8,293 bases of DNA from Gammaproteobacteria bacterium (GCA_023380515.1 JAMCRH010000126.1:1-8293); one strand, 5' to 3'. Positions 1 through 5,385 are shown, counted from the first letter of the stretch. Notes: generated by a model from the letters alone, not told the origin. Numbers and translations: made by a program.

Positions 1-636
1 TTCTGAGCCTACACCCATTTGGCTTACTGATGCTTGGTTCCCACTACCTAACTGAGATACGTCAGCAAACTCACCCATACCTAACTGAGCAACAGCGGCG
101 GTGTTAACGTCACCAGACTGAGCAATATAGGCGTCATTCATCATGCCCGCTTGCACCACGTCAGCAAAGTTCAGGTCACCAGTCGCAACAATCACTGCAC
201 CGTTTGCAGCCGCCCATTGCTCAATAGACGCAAAGTTACCGTCTCCGGTTACCAAAATAGTGGCGTCGTTGGCGCCGCCCGCTAACTGAGCGATAATCGC
301 GGTGTTACTGTCACCCGTTAGTTCAGCTAATGCATCGTTACCTGCACTTAATAGCTGCTCAATTGAGGTAAAGTTGAATGAACCAAACTGTGAAGAATCC
401 GCACGGTTTAACATCGCGCCTTGCTGAATCGAGGTTTCGTTCTCATCACCAATTTGCTGTGCCCAGGCATCATTACCCATGCTCAACATGAAGAAATTCA
501 TGCCACCACTTTGGTCAATCAGTAATAAGTTAGCGGTGCCTTGCTGGTCACCCCAAGCAGACAAGTTACTACCACTTTGAGTGACTGTCGCACTGTTCTG
601 GACACCTGATTGAGTCAGCTGAGCGTCATTGTTTGA
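1..636 (-). repeat. Curlin half-repeat array in the truncated curlin
   Basis: Degenerate ~33-base coding repeats encoding ~11-residue beta-strand/turn units ending in GxxN or GDxN. They are conserved at protein level and diverged at DNA level. The array is cut by the window edge. Confidence 0.75.
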
Positions 637-702
637 GGCCATTGCAGTACCTGAAAGCGCAAGCGCTACAGATAAAGCTAAAATTGATTTTGTTGTTTTC
701 AT
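1..702 (-). CDS. csgA: Large curlin (CsgA-like major amyloid subunit), 3'-truncated by window edge
   Basis: Reading the minus strand from ATG at 702 gives 234 codons with no stop, so the gene continues beyond the left edge. Residues 1-22 are a Sec signal peptide (MKTTKSILAL..., cleavage after AMA). The rest is about nineteen ~11-residue curlin half-repeats of the type xxxxxQxGxxN, for example QLTQSGVQN, IAQSGDVN and VSQLGSGN. The role inferred from the family is the main structural subunit of a secreted curli-like fibre. The visible part already exceeds E. coli CsgA (151 aa). It is strongly acidic: I count about 15 Asp and 7 Glu against one Arg after the signal. Signal peptide and early repeats match the 491-residue curlin at 3422..4897 (shared FTSIEQ and QLTQ segments), so the two are paralogues. 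No strong Shine-Dalgarno is visible; an in-frame ATG at 711 is an alternative start. It has its own upstream region (motif at 816..838), separate from the csgBEFG unit. Confidence 0.9.
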   Translation of the reverse strand, partial: MKTTKSILALSVALALSGTAMASNNDAQLTQSGVQNSATVTQSGSNLSAWGDQQGTANLLLIDQSGGMNFFMLSMGNDAWAQQIGDENETSIQQGAMLNRADSSQFGSFNFTSIEQLLSAGNDALAELTGDSNTAIIAQLAGGANDATILVTGDGNFASIEQWAAANGAVIVATGDLNFADVVQAGMMNDAYIAQSGDVNTAAVAQLGMGEFADVSQLGSGNQASVSQMGVGSE

Positions 703-955
703 TGTAAGCATCTGCCATAACAGTGCTGCAACCCCAAACCCCCGGTGCTAGCAGCGTATAGTTACCCAATACTGCGTTTATCACACCGCTTAGTGTGGGC
801 GACAAATTCAGCGGTAACAATCGTATTTAAGGGTTAATACGCCAACAGTGAATATACATAAAAATCATTTAAATCAACAAGATAAAACAAAATCGATAGA
901 TTTAAGATGCCAATGAACTAGGTCAAAACGGTGATATTTCGGTGATCTTTTTTAT
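703..955. other. Intergenic region between csgG terminator and truncated curlin
   Basis: No credible gene. It holds the shared curli motif (816..838) and presumably the curlin promoter, which I could not place with confidence. A small inverted repeat, CACAC/GTGTG (782-786 with 793-797), and a reverse-oriented ACCCAATA (764-771) resembling part of the shared motif lie between the motif and the start codon. The stretch 840-955 is AT-rich with nothing else recognised. Confidence 0.5.
816..838 (-). promoter_or_regulatory. Shared curli regulatory motif, copy A
   Basis: Plus-strand AACAATCGTATT, then TAA, GGG and TTAAT. The same 12 bases plus spaced GGG and YYAWT recur at 3211 and 5363. This copy lies about 114 bases upstream of the curlin start at 702, farther than the other two copies (about 60). 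It alone is part of a near-palindrome, CGTATTTAA (822-830) against TTAATACG (834-841). Likely a site for a common activator such as a CsgD/LuxR-type regulator; the regulator is inferred and not in the window. Confidence 0.6.
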
Positions 956-982
956 AAAAAAAGCTGCAACAAAGCAGCTTTT
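956..982 (-). terminator. Rho-independent terminator of the csgBEFG unit
   Basis: Stem AAAAGCTGC (959-967) pairs with GCAGCTTTT (974-982) around a 6-base AACAAA loop. On the minus strand the stem is followed by a run of seven T (complement of A956-962). It starts 18 bases after the csgG stop and separates that unit from the next curlin gene. Confidence 0.88.
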
Positions 983-1000
983 CAATCGTGGTTGGAAATC

Positions 1001-1756
1001 TTATGCGCGCCAGAAACCGCGCTCTTGTCCTTTTTCAATTAATTCAACTAATGCTGCTTCCATAGCACGCTGCACCGAGTGCTGAACCGGTTCGTTCATC
1101 GAAAAGCCACCTTCTGCCTCAAGTAAACGATTCAAAGAAACATAACGGAATAAACCAGCGCGTAGCTCCATTGAAAACACCTTCTTAGTGGCTGACACTG
1201 AAATCAGTACTTGCCCCGTATGCACATCCACCGCACGCAAATACACGCTGACCTGGTCTTCTCGGTACAATTCTGACGCGCCAATACCGAAATATTCCAT
1301 CCCGATACCGCCCGTAGTCACATTGGTGTCATAAGCGATGATGCCACCTTCAAGTAATAACCGAGCTTCGCGCAGTGGCGGTAATTCCTGGCCATTACGA
1401 GCTGAATTATGAATTTGACGCTCAGTCAACAAGTTCTGCAAGTTTTCGCGCTCTAACGGCGAAAACCAGCCAGAATCAAGCAGCAGCTGCATCATCATCG
1501 AGGTACCACCTTGAGTAACTGCGGTAGAGAAACTCGACACATTGGCTTGCGGCTTATACTGGCCCGTTTGGTCACGAAACGCATATACAGTCACTGGAAT
1601 TGGTGAGCTTGGCCGTGGTTGCTCACGCAAGTATTCCATCGTTGAACTACGCTGATCTATCGACGCCGGTTCGATATTCATATGGGTTGGCTTGGGCACC
1701 ATGGAGCAACCAGAAATGACTAGGCTGGTCAGCGCTACGACTAAGATTTTACGCAT
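1001..1756 (-). CDS. csgG: CsgG, outer-membrane lipoprotein pore for curli secretion
   Basis: A 251-residue CsgG family protein; in E. coli this family forms a nine-subunit outer-membrane channel that exports curli subunits. A lipoprotein signal with lipobox ISGC puts the lipidated cysteine at residue 17. Family landmarks are DQTGQYKP (62-69), SSFSTAVTQG (74-83), SGWFSPLERENLQNLLTER (95-113), VTTGGIGMEYFGIGA (146-160), AGLFRYV (200-206) and EGGFSMNEPV (215-224). In the constriction loop, Phe76 corresponds to E. coli Phe56, but the positions of Tyr51 and Asn55 are not kept and the loop is one residue longer. It ends at GFWRA, lacking the ~20-residue C-terminal tail of E. coli CsgG. The start is set by a strong Shine-Dalgarno (GGGGAGGC) inside the last codons of csgF; only one base separates the csgF stop from this ATG, suggesting translational coupling. 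Last gene of the unit, followed by a terminator. Confidence 0.97.
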   Translation of the reverse strand: MRKILVVALTSLVISGCSMVPKPTHMNIEPASIDQRSSTMEYLREQPRPSSPIPVTVYAFRDQTGQYKPQANVSSFSTAVTQGGTSMMMQLLLDSGWFSPLERENLQNLLTERQIHNSARNGQELPPLREARLLLEGGIIAYDTNVTTGGIGMEYFGIGASELYREDQVSVYLRAVDVHTGQVLISVSATKKVFSMELRAGLFRYVSLNRLLEAEGGFSMNEPVQHSVQRAMEAALVELIEKGQERGFWRA

Positions 1757-1757
1757 G

Positions 1758-2165
1758 TTAGCCTCCCCATCCTGGCATCGTGATGACCGTCAATTCACCA
1801 CTTGCGTTATTGGTGATATACACCAGCACACTGCCATCTGGCTGACCAATGACTTCGACCGTGTACTCACCTGTGTCATAAATACCTTCAACAAGCTCTC
1901 CATCGGCAATGCGACGAGTTAACGAGTTGATGATGTTGCGTTCCAATTGCTCTTGGAAGCGCTGTACAAATGAACGCTGGCTGGTATCAGCACGGTGTGC
2001 ATTCTGGCTTTGTGCCTTTTGCAATAAAAACGAGCCATTCAACGGGTTACCGCCAAAACTGGGGTTGATAGGTTCATACACTAACTGTGTTGCCATCACA
2101 GGCTTCGACATGCATGCTGCAGCGATGACCACGGTTATGGCAGATGCTTTGAATAGGGTTTTCAT
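1758..2165 (-). CDS. csgF: CsgF, curli secretion/nucleation accessory factor
   Basis: A 135-residue protein with a Sec signal peptide (1-25, cleavage after VMA). The mature N-terminus, TQLVYEPINPSFGGNPLNG (26-44), is the family hallmark. In E. coli the equivalent N-terminal segment inserts into the CsgG channel as a second constriction, while the rest sits at the cell surface and helps CsgB-mediated nucleation. A helical middle (about 62-90) is followed by a beta-rich C-terminus ending MPGWGG; the codons of that Gly/Trp-rich end form the csgG ribosome binding site. The start at 2165 is supported by AAGGTGAG, which overlaps the csgE stop and sits a few bases upstream; the gap to csgE is 9 bases. 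Length is close to the family norm (E. coli 138 aa). Confidence 0.96.
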   Translation of the reverse strand: MKTLFKASAITVVIAAACMSKPVMATQLVYEPINPSFGGNPLNGSFLLQKAQSQNAHRADTSQRSFVQRFQEQLERNIINSLTRRIADGELVEGIYDTGEYTVEVIGQPDGSVLVYITNNASGELTVITMPGWGG

Positions 2166-2174
2166 ATGCTCACC

Positions 2175-2681
2175 TTATTGTAATTTTTCTAAAATTGAGT
2201 CGGCAGCACTGCGCGCTTTGATGTCTATCACTCTATCTAAACTGATAAGAATGGCTTGCTCTGCAACTTTCTTAACATCTGAATGCCGACGCCCAAAATA
2301 GGTTTGAAAGATAGTTTGCTGGTCTAGCTCTACCCATAGACGAGTTCCTGCCTGAGGAAACACCTGCTCGTGAATGACAACGGTAAGGCCTTCGGTGTCT
2401 GGAATGTCACGCCAGTACCCGGTGTAGTAAAAGAAGAAATCTTTGCCGAAGCGTGTAATGGTGCGATCCAGCACTAAACCACTTAACTCGATTTGTTGAT
2501 CATTGGCGGCACCTCGCCGTACCGGAATATCTGGTAAGGTTAAGCCTGACACCGTTGACTCGTGCGCCGATTCCTGACTGGTAGACGCATGCGCCTGACC
2601 AGCGCAACACATCAGCACACTGCACACCAGGCATATAGCCATAGCGTGCGCGGTTAATTGCGGTAAAGTGCGGCTACACAT
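2175..2681 (-). CDS. csgE: CsgE, periplasmic curli secretion adaptor
   Basis: A 168-residue CsgE family protein. The family forms a ring that caps the periplasmic mouth of CsgG and delivers curlins to it. The conserved core runs from about residue 63 (IELSGLVLDRTITRFGKDFF) through GLTVVIHEQVFPQAGTRLWVELD (98-120), then IFQTYFGRRHSDVKKVAEQA (124-143). The N-terminus is a signal peptide with likely cleavage after AHA (about residue 32), followed by a ~30-residue Ser/Glu-rich linker, which makes the protein longer than E. coli CsgE (129 aa). The start at 2681 is preferred because AGG lies about 8 bases upstream, overlapping the csgB stop. An internal Met14 (2642) would also leave a signal peptide but has no visible ribosome binding site. 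It lies 8 bases after csgB and 9 bases before csgF, so it is co-transcribed with both. Confidence 0.95.
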   Translation of the reverse strand: MCSRTLPQLTAHAMAICLVCSVLMCCAGQAHASTSQESAHESTVSGLTLPDIPVRRGAANDQQIELSGLVLDRTITRFGKDFFFYYTGYWRDIPDTEGLTVVIHEQVFPQAGTRLWVELDQQTIFQTYFGRRHSDVKKVAEQAILISLDRVIDIKARSAADSILEKLQ

Positions 2682-2689
2682 CGCTTGGC

Positions 2690-3151
2690 CTAATATTGTG
2701 TCACGGACATCGTCATGTGCGAGCCGTACTGTGCGATAGACGCCATCGAGCTTTGACCAACTTGATGAATATGCACGGTGTTGTAATGCCCTTCTTGGTG
2801 AATAAAGGCACTATTGTCGTTACCAACTTGGCTACCCATAATTTGATTAAAACTGCCAATTTGAGTGGCTTCAATCTGGTTGCCGACACCCACTTGCGAT
2901 ATGTGCATGTGGTTGGCATAGCCAGACTGTGTTAACACAGCATTTTGCGCATAGCCATTTTGCTCAAGGCGCAACGTATGCCCCTGTCCAGAAGGTGCCG
3001 ACATTGACTGTAATGACGACATTTGTGAGTATTCAACAAGGCCTGCAAGACCAACTGGTAACTCTTGAGCCGCCACGCTGGGGGTCAACAAATAGGCTGC
3101 AGTACCGAGACTGAGCAAGCTTGCTAACCATGTATATTTTTTGACAGCCAT
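2690..3151 (-). CDS. csgB: CsgB-like minor curlin / nucleator, His-rich
   Basis: A 153-residue curlin-repeat protein heading the csgB-E-F-G unit. Signal peptide 1-28 (cleavage after VAA), then a non-repeat segment to about residue 57. About nine half-repeats follow: LEQNGYAQN, LTQSGYAN, ISQVGVGN, ATQIGSFN, GSQVGNDN, IHQEGHYN, IHQVGQSS, IAQYGSHM, and a terminal VTQY. Short length, first position in the unit and the few repeats suggest CsgB, the surface-bound seed for CsgA polymerisation, rather than CsgA. Its last 13 residues match the layout of the other CsgB-like protein (4919..5302). Eight histidines fall in the repeat half, including HMH (81-83) and HIH (127-129). The start has a good Shine-Dalgarno (AAAGGAAT, about 8 bases upstream), though that site can fold into a small hairpin. 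The regulatory motif lies about 60 bases upstream. CsgA versus CsgB assignment is by context. Confidence 0.88.
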   Translation of the reverse strand: MAVKKYTWLASLLSLGTAAYLLTPSVAAQELPVGLAGLVEYSQMSSLQSMSAPSGQGHTLRLEQNGYAQNAVLTQSGYANHMHISQVGVGNQIEATQIGSFNQIMGSQVGNDNSAFIHQEGHYNTVHIHQVGQSSMASIAQYGSHMTMSVTQY

Positions 3152-3154
3152 AAT

Positions 3155-3173
3155 GGATTCCTTTGGAATATCC
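3155..3173 (-). promoter_or_regulatory. Small hairpin holding the csgB ribosome binding site
   Basis: On the minus-strand transcript ATTCC-AAA-GGAAT forms a 5-bp stem with a 3-base loop, extended by two G-C pairs across a 2-base bulge. It contains the AAAGGAAT Shine-Dalgarno of the csgB at 3151. Small enough to be chance. Confidence 0.3.
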
Positions 3174-3187
3174 GTGCTAGTGGTACT

Positions 3188-3215
3188 ACATTAGCTGTTT
3201 GGCGCTGGGTAACAA
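3188..3215 (-). promoter_or_regulatory. Candidate promoter of the csgBEFG unit
   Basis: On the minus strand, TTGTTA (3215-3210) is followed after 16 bases by TAATGT (3193-3188), about 36 bases before the csgB start. The -35-like element overlaps the end of the shared motif, as would suit an activator-dependent promoter. Found by eye only; the hexamers are poor matches. Confidence 0.3.
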
Positions 3216-3233
3216 TCGTATTATCGGGCTATT
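3211..3233 (-). promoter_or_regulatory. Shared curli regulatory motif, copy B
   Basis: Plus-strand AACAATCGTATT, then ATC, GGG and CTATT. Identical in its 12-base core to the copies at 816 and 5363, with the GGG at the same spacing. It lies 60 bases upstream of the csgB start at 3151, nearly the same distance as copy C from its gene. Likely a regulator site controlling the secretion-machinery unit. Confidence 0.65.
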
Positions 3234-3373
3234 TTTAGCACCCAGAGAACGACCTCATAAGCACCTTAAGCCCTATAAAAACAATAATTTAAAGTATTTT
3301 TGACGGCGTTATCTAAGCCGATACTTGTAGTACCTTTATCGTACTTACCCATGGGCAAGCAGAAAGAAAAAGC
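3234..3373. other. Upstream part of the region between csgB and the large curlin
   Basis: The gap 3152..3421 has no gene. Beyond the motif, candidate promoter and terminator listed separately, 3234-3373 is AT-rich and I recognise nothing in it. Confidence 0.4.
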
Positions 3374-3408
3374 AAAAAAAAACCACCGCATAAATCGGTG
3401 GTTTTTTT
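3374..3408 (-). terminator. Rho-independent terminator after the 491-residue curlin
   Basis: Stem ACCACCG (3382-3388) pairs with CGGTGGT (3396-3402) around a CATAAAT loop. The stem is flanked by A3374-3381 and T3403-3408, which extend it. On the minus strand it ends in a long T run, and it begins 13 bases after the curlin stop. The A/T flanks would let it work in both directions, but no plus-strand gene leads into it. Confidence 0.92.
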
Positions 3409-3421
3409 CAACAAACTCAAC

Positions 3422-4897
3422 TTAGTTGGTTTGGCTAACGATAGCCGTGTTGCCGTTACCTACTTGCTGAATGCTCATAGCGCTCGAGTCGCTCATTTGC
3501 TGACCCATCACAGTGTTAAATGAACCCACTTGTGAAATTGACACTGAGCCACCGTTACCACCAACTTGGAATGCTGAGCTCATACCGCCTAAACCAACGA
3601 TTGAGTTCATATCACCGCTTTGTAACAACGCGATGCTGTTCATTGAACCGGTAACAAGCATGTTGACTAAGTTCAAGTCACCTTGCTGGGTTGCAGTCAG
3701 TGCAGTGTTCGACGCGCCAGCACCAAAAATGTCAGCTTCGTTGAAGTCGCCAGTTTGAGTCAGCGATGCAACGTTGTTGTCACCTTGGAATTCAACGATG
3801 GCGAAGTTGAAATCACCCGCTTGATCAGAACTGATATTGTTACCTTCACCATCCGCAGCGACGCCATTGAAGTTAAAGTCGCCGGTTGAACTGGCCGCAA
3901 CCATGTTGCTATCGCCGTAAGACAAGCCGATCGCTTGGTTAAAGTCACCTTCTTGCACCAGGGTAACGTTGTGCGTATCGCCTTGGGTTTCAAACAAGGC
4001 TAAGTTATCTGAACCCGCTTGATACACGTCGATTTCGTTGAAGTCACCAACCACGCCTGAAGGACCTTCAATGACGTTGAAGTCACCACGTTGGTCTGCG
4101 AATACAACGTTATCGTCACCATTTAATGGGTCAAGTAAGAATAAGTTACTGTTACCTACTTGGAACACATCAATTACGTTCTGGTCGCCCGCGATGTCAT
4201 AACCGATGAATACGTTGCCAGTACCTTCTTGGTATGAGAAGAATACGTTGTCGTCACCAGACAACCCAACCAGGCCTGATACGTTGGCATCACCGTCCTG
4301 ATAAATGTCGACTAAGTTATCGCTACCGAAGCCAAATAACACCGCAGTTTCGTTACCAGAGCCGTAAGTGATGCTTGAAGCAGTGTTACGGTCGCCAGTG
4401 AATTCAAGCGTACTCCAGTTTTGGTCACCAATTTGCACTAACTCAACGGAGTTCTCATCACCTGATAAACCAACGTTACCTTCATTCAGCGCACCGTCTT
4501 GCAGCACATCAACGCTGTTGGCATCGCCCATGACAAAGACGTCAGCAACGTTGTAGAAATCATCTTGATAAATAGTGACGTCGTTGCTGTCACCCATCAC
4601 AAATGAATAAGCTTCGTGCCAGGTGATGAATTGCTCAATAGAGGTAAAGTTGTCATCACCTGTTTGAGCTGACTGCGCGATTTGGAAGTTGTCGTCCTGA
4701 ATCACGCTTAATTCATTTAAGTCGCCTTGTTGCTGTGCAACCGCAATATGTAAAGAACCCGCTTGGTCGATAATCGCCAAGTTGTCTTCACCTGTTTGAG
4801 TTAACTGAGTTTGGTTGCTGCTTGCGGCTGCTGCGCCAGACACTGCCAAGCTGACTGCAATCGCTAGAATACTTTTTTTACCAGAAAAGATAGACAT
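3422..4897 (-). CDS. csgA: Giant Asp-rich curlin (CsgA-like major amyloid subunit), 491 aa
   Basis: A 491-residue curlin-repeat protein, over three times the length of E. coli CsgA. A signal peptide (1-25, cleavage in GAAAAS) precedes about 40 half-repeats of ~11 residues, i.e. roughly 20 full beta-hairpin repeats. The first strands (QLTQTGEDN, IIDQAG) and the last (SISQVGSFN, SIQQVGNGN, IVSQTN) are canonical. In the middle the ladder Gln is kept in about every second strand (VTIYQD, VDVLQD, IDVFQV, IDVYQA), while the alternate strand ends in GDxN without Gln. By hand count the mature part has about 48 Asp and 17 Glu against two Arg and no Lys. Good Shine-Dalgarno (AAGGGGA, about 6 bases upstream). 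It lies 21 bases after the CsgB-like gene and is closed by a terminator, giving a csgB-csgA type pair. Expected to be exported through CsgG and seeded by the neighbouring minor subunit; function inferred from the family. Confidence 0.92.
   Translation of the reverse strand: MSIFSGKKSILAIAVSLAVSGAAAASSNQTQLTQTGEDNLAIIDQAGSLHIAVAQQQGDLNELSVIQDDNFQIAQSAQTGDDNFTSIEQFITWHEAYSFVMGDSNDVTIYQDDFYNVADVFVMGDANSVDVLQDGALNEGNVGLSGDENSVELVQIGDQNWSTLEFTGDRNTASSITYGSGNETAVLFGFGSDNLVDIYQDGDANVSGLVGLSGDDNVFFSYQEGTGNVFIGYDIAGDQNVIDVFQVGNSNLFLLDPLNGDDNVVFADQRGDFNVIEGPSGVVGDFNEIDVYQAGSDNLALFETQGDTHNVTLVQEGDFNQAIGLSYGDSNMVAASSTGDFNFNGVAADGEGNNISSDQAGDFNFAIVEFQGDNNVASLTQTGDFNEADIFGAGASNTALTATQQGDLNLVNMLVTGSMNSIALLQSGDMNSIVGLGGMSSAFQVGGNGGSVSISQVGSFNTVMGQQMSDSSAMSIQQVGNGNTAIVSQTN
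3425..4816 (-). repeat. Coding array of ~40 curlin half-repeats
   Basis: About 40 tandem ~33-base units encode residues 28-491. Conservation is at protein level (G-x-x-N or G-D-x-N at each turn). The DNA copies differ in codon choice, so this is an old, diverged array rather than a recent tandem expansion. Confidence 0.8.
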
Positions 4898-4918
4898 GAT
4901 TGTCCCCTTGTTGTTGTT

Positions 4919-5302
4919 TTAGTACTGCTCAATGAGTACAGCGGCTCGGTGCCCAAATTGCTCTACAGTAATCTGTCTGCCGTCACCATATTGCGCCAGC
5001 TGGACATGGTTATCAGTGCCCACTTGGATGATGTTTGCAGTTAGATCAAGATCGGATTGTAACGCGACAATTCGGTTGCCAGTGCCCTGTTGTAATAGAT
5101 ACATGTGGTTTCCATAGCCTACTTGCTCAAGCACTGATGACTGCGCTTTTTGGTCAAACGCCTGCGCATGTATTGAACCCATGGCTTCACGTTCGATGAG
5201 GCTTTTCAACGGTGCTGATAATTGCTGATTAGCCTGCACAGGAAGTGCTAGCCATAGCGTTAACAGCGCCGTTATTACCCCAGTTGCGTTTAATCTAGCC
5301 AT
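4919..5302 (-). CDS. csgB: Second CsgB-like minor curlin / nucleator
   Basis: Starting at ATG 5302 the protein has 127 residues: a clean signal peptide (1-24, MARLNATGVI..., cleavage after VQA), a helical-looking segment (25-57), then about six or seven half-repeats including LEQVGYGN, LQQGTGN, IIQVGTDN, LAQYGDG and VEQFGHR, ending LIEQY. The frame stays open to an ATG at 5359, but that would put 19 residues (MRAAYNLTAVF...) ahead of the signal peptide and start within 4 bases of the shared motif. Using 5302 places the motif 61 bases upstream, matching the other csgB (60). Neither start has a convincing Shine-Dalgarno. It is short, sits first in its unit and lies 21 bases ahead of the giant curlin, so it is probably the nucleator paired with it. 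The C-terminal 13 residues match the layout of the csgB at 2690..3151. Confidence 0.85.
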   Translation of the reverse strand: MARLNATGVITALLTLWLALPVQANQQLSAPLKSLIEREAMGSIHAQAFDQKAQSSVLEQVGYGNHMYLLQQGTGNRIVALQSDLDLTANIIQVGTDNHVQLAQYGDGRQITVEQFGHRAAVLIEQY

Positions 5303-5362
5303 GTTTTGCCCAGACCATTTAAGTGGAAACACGGCAGTAAGGTTATAGGCTGCTCGCATGAC

Positions 5363-5385
5363 AACAATCGTATTATTGGGTCATT
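5363..5385 (-). promoter_or_regulatory. Shared curli regulatory motif, copy C
   Basis: Plus-strand AACAATCGTATT, then ATT, GGG and TCATT. Same core and spacing as copies at 816 and 3211. It sits 61 bases upstream of the preferred start of the CsgB-like gene (5302), in the region shared with the divergent protease gene, so it could in principle also affect that gene. Confidence 0.65.

Noticed and set aside
1..660. Regularly spaced short repeats resembling a CRISPR array or satellite DNA (also 3430-4816)
   Set aside because: The periodicity is codon-level (~33 bases) within open frames encoding curlin half-repeats. There are no identical direct repeats with unique spacers.
626..820. Open frame of 64 codons on the minus strand
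   Set aside because: It overlaps the curlin signal peptide in another frame, spans the regulatory motif and has no recognisable features.
1692..2301. Plus-strand open frames opposite csgG, csgF and csgE
   Set aside because: They are antisense shadows of well-supported genes, with no ribosome binding sites or protein-like features.
4081..4089. RGD tripeptide in the giant curlin (residues 270-272), suggestive of integrin binding
   Set aside because: It is the regular Q-x-GD-F-N turn with Arg at the variable position. A single chance occurrence is the simplest explanation.
3422..4897. Ice-binding, RTX-type or adhesin beta-solenoid instead of curlin
   Set aside because: The canonical QxGxxN strands at both ends, the ~22-residue period and the neighbouring csgB and csgEFG genes favour a curlin. 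The GDxN turns are not the RTX GGxGxD nonapeptide.
1..5302. Absence of csgD and csgC as evidence of an unusual curli system
   Set aside because: The locus is cut at the left edge and these genes may lie outside the window; csgC is also absent from many non-enteric curli loci.
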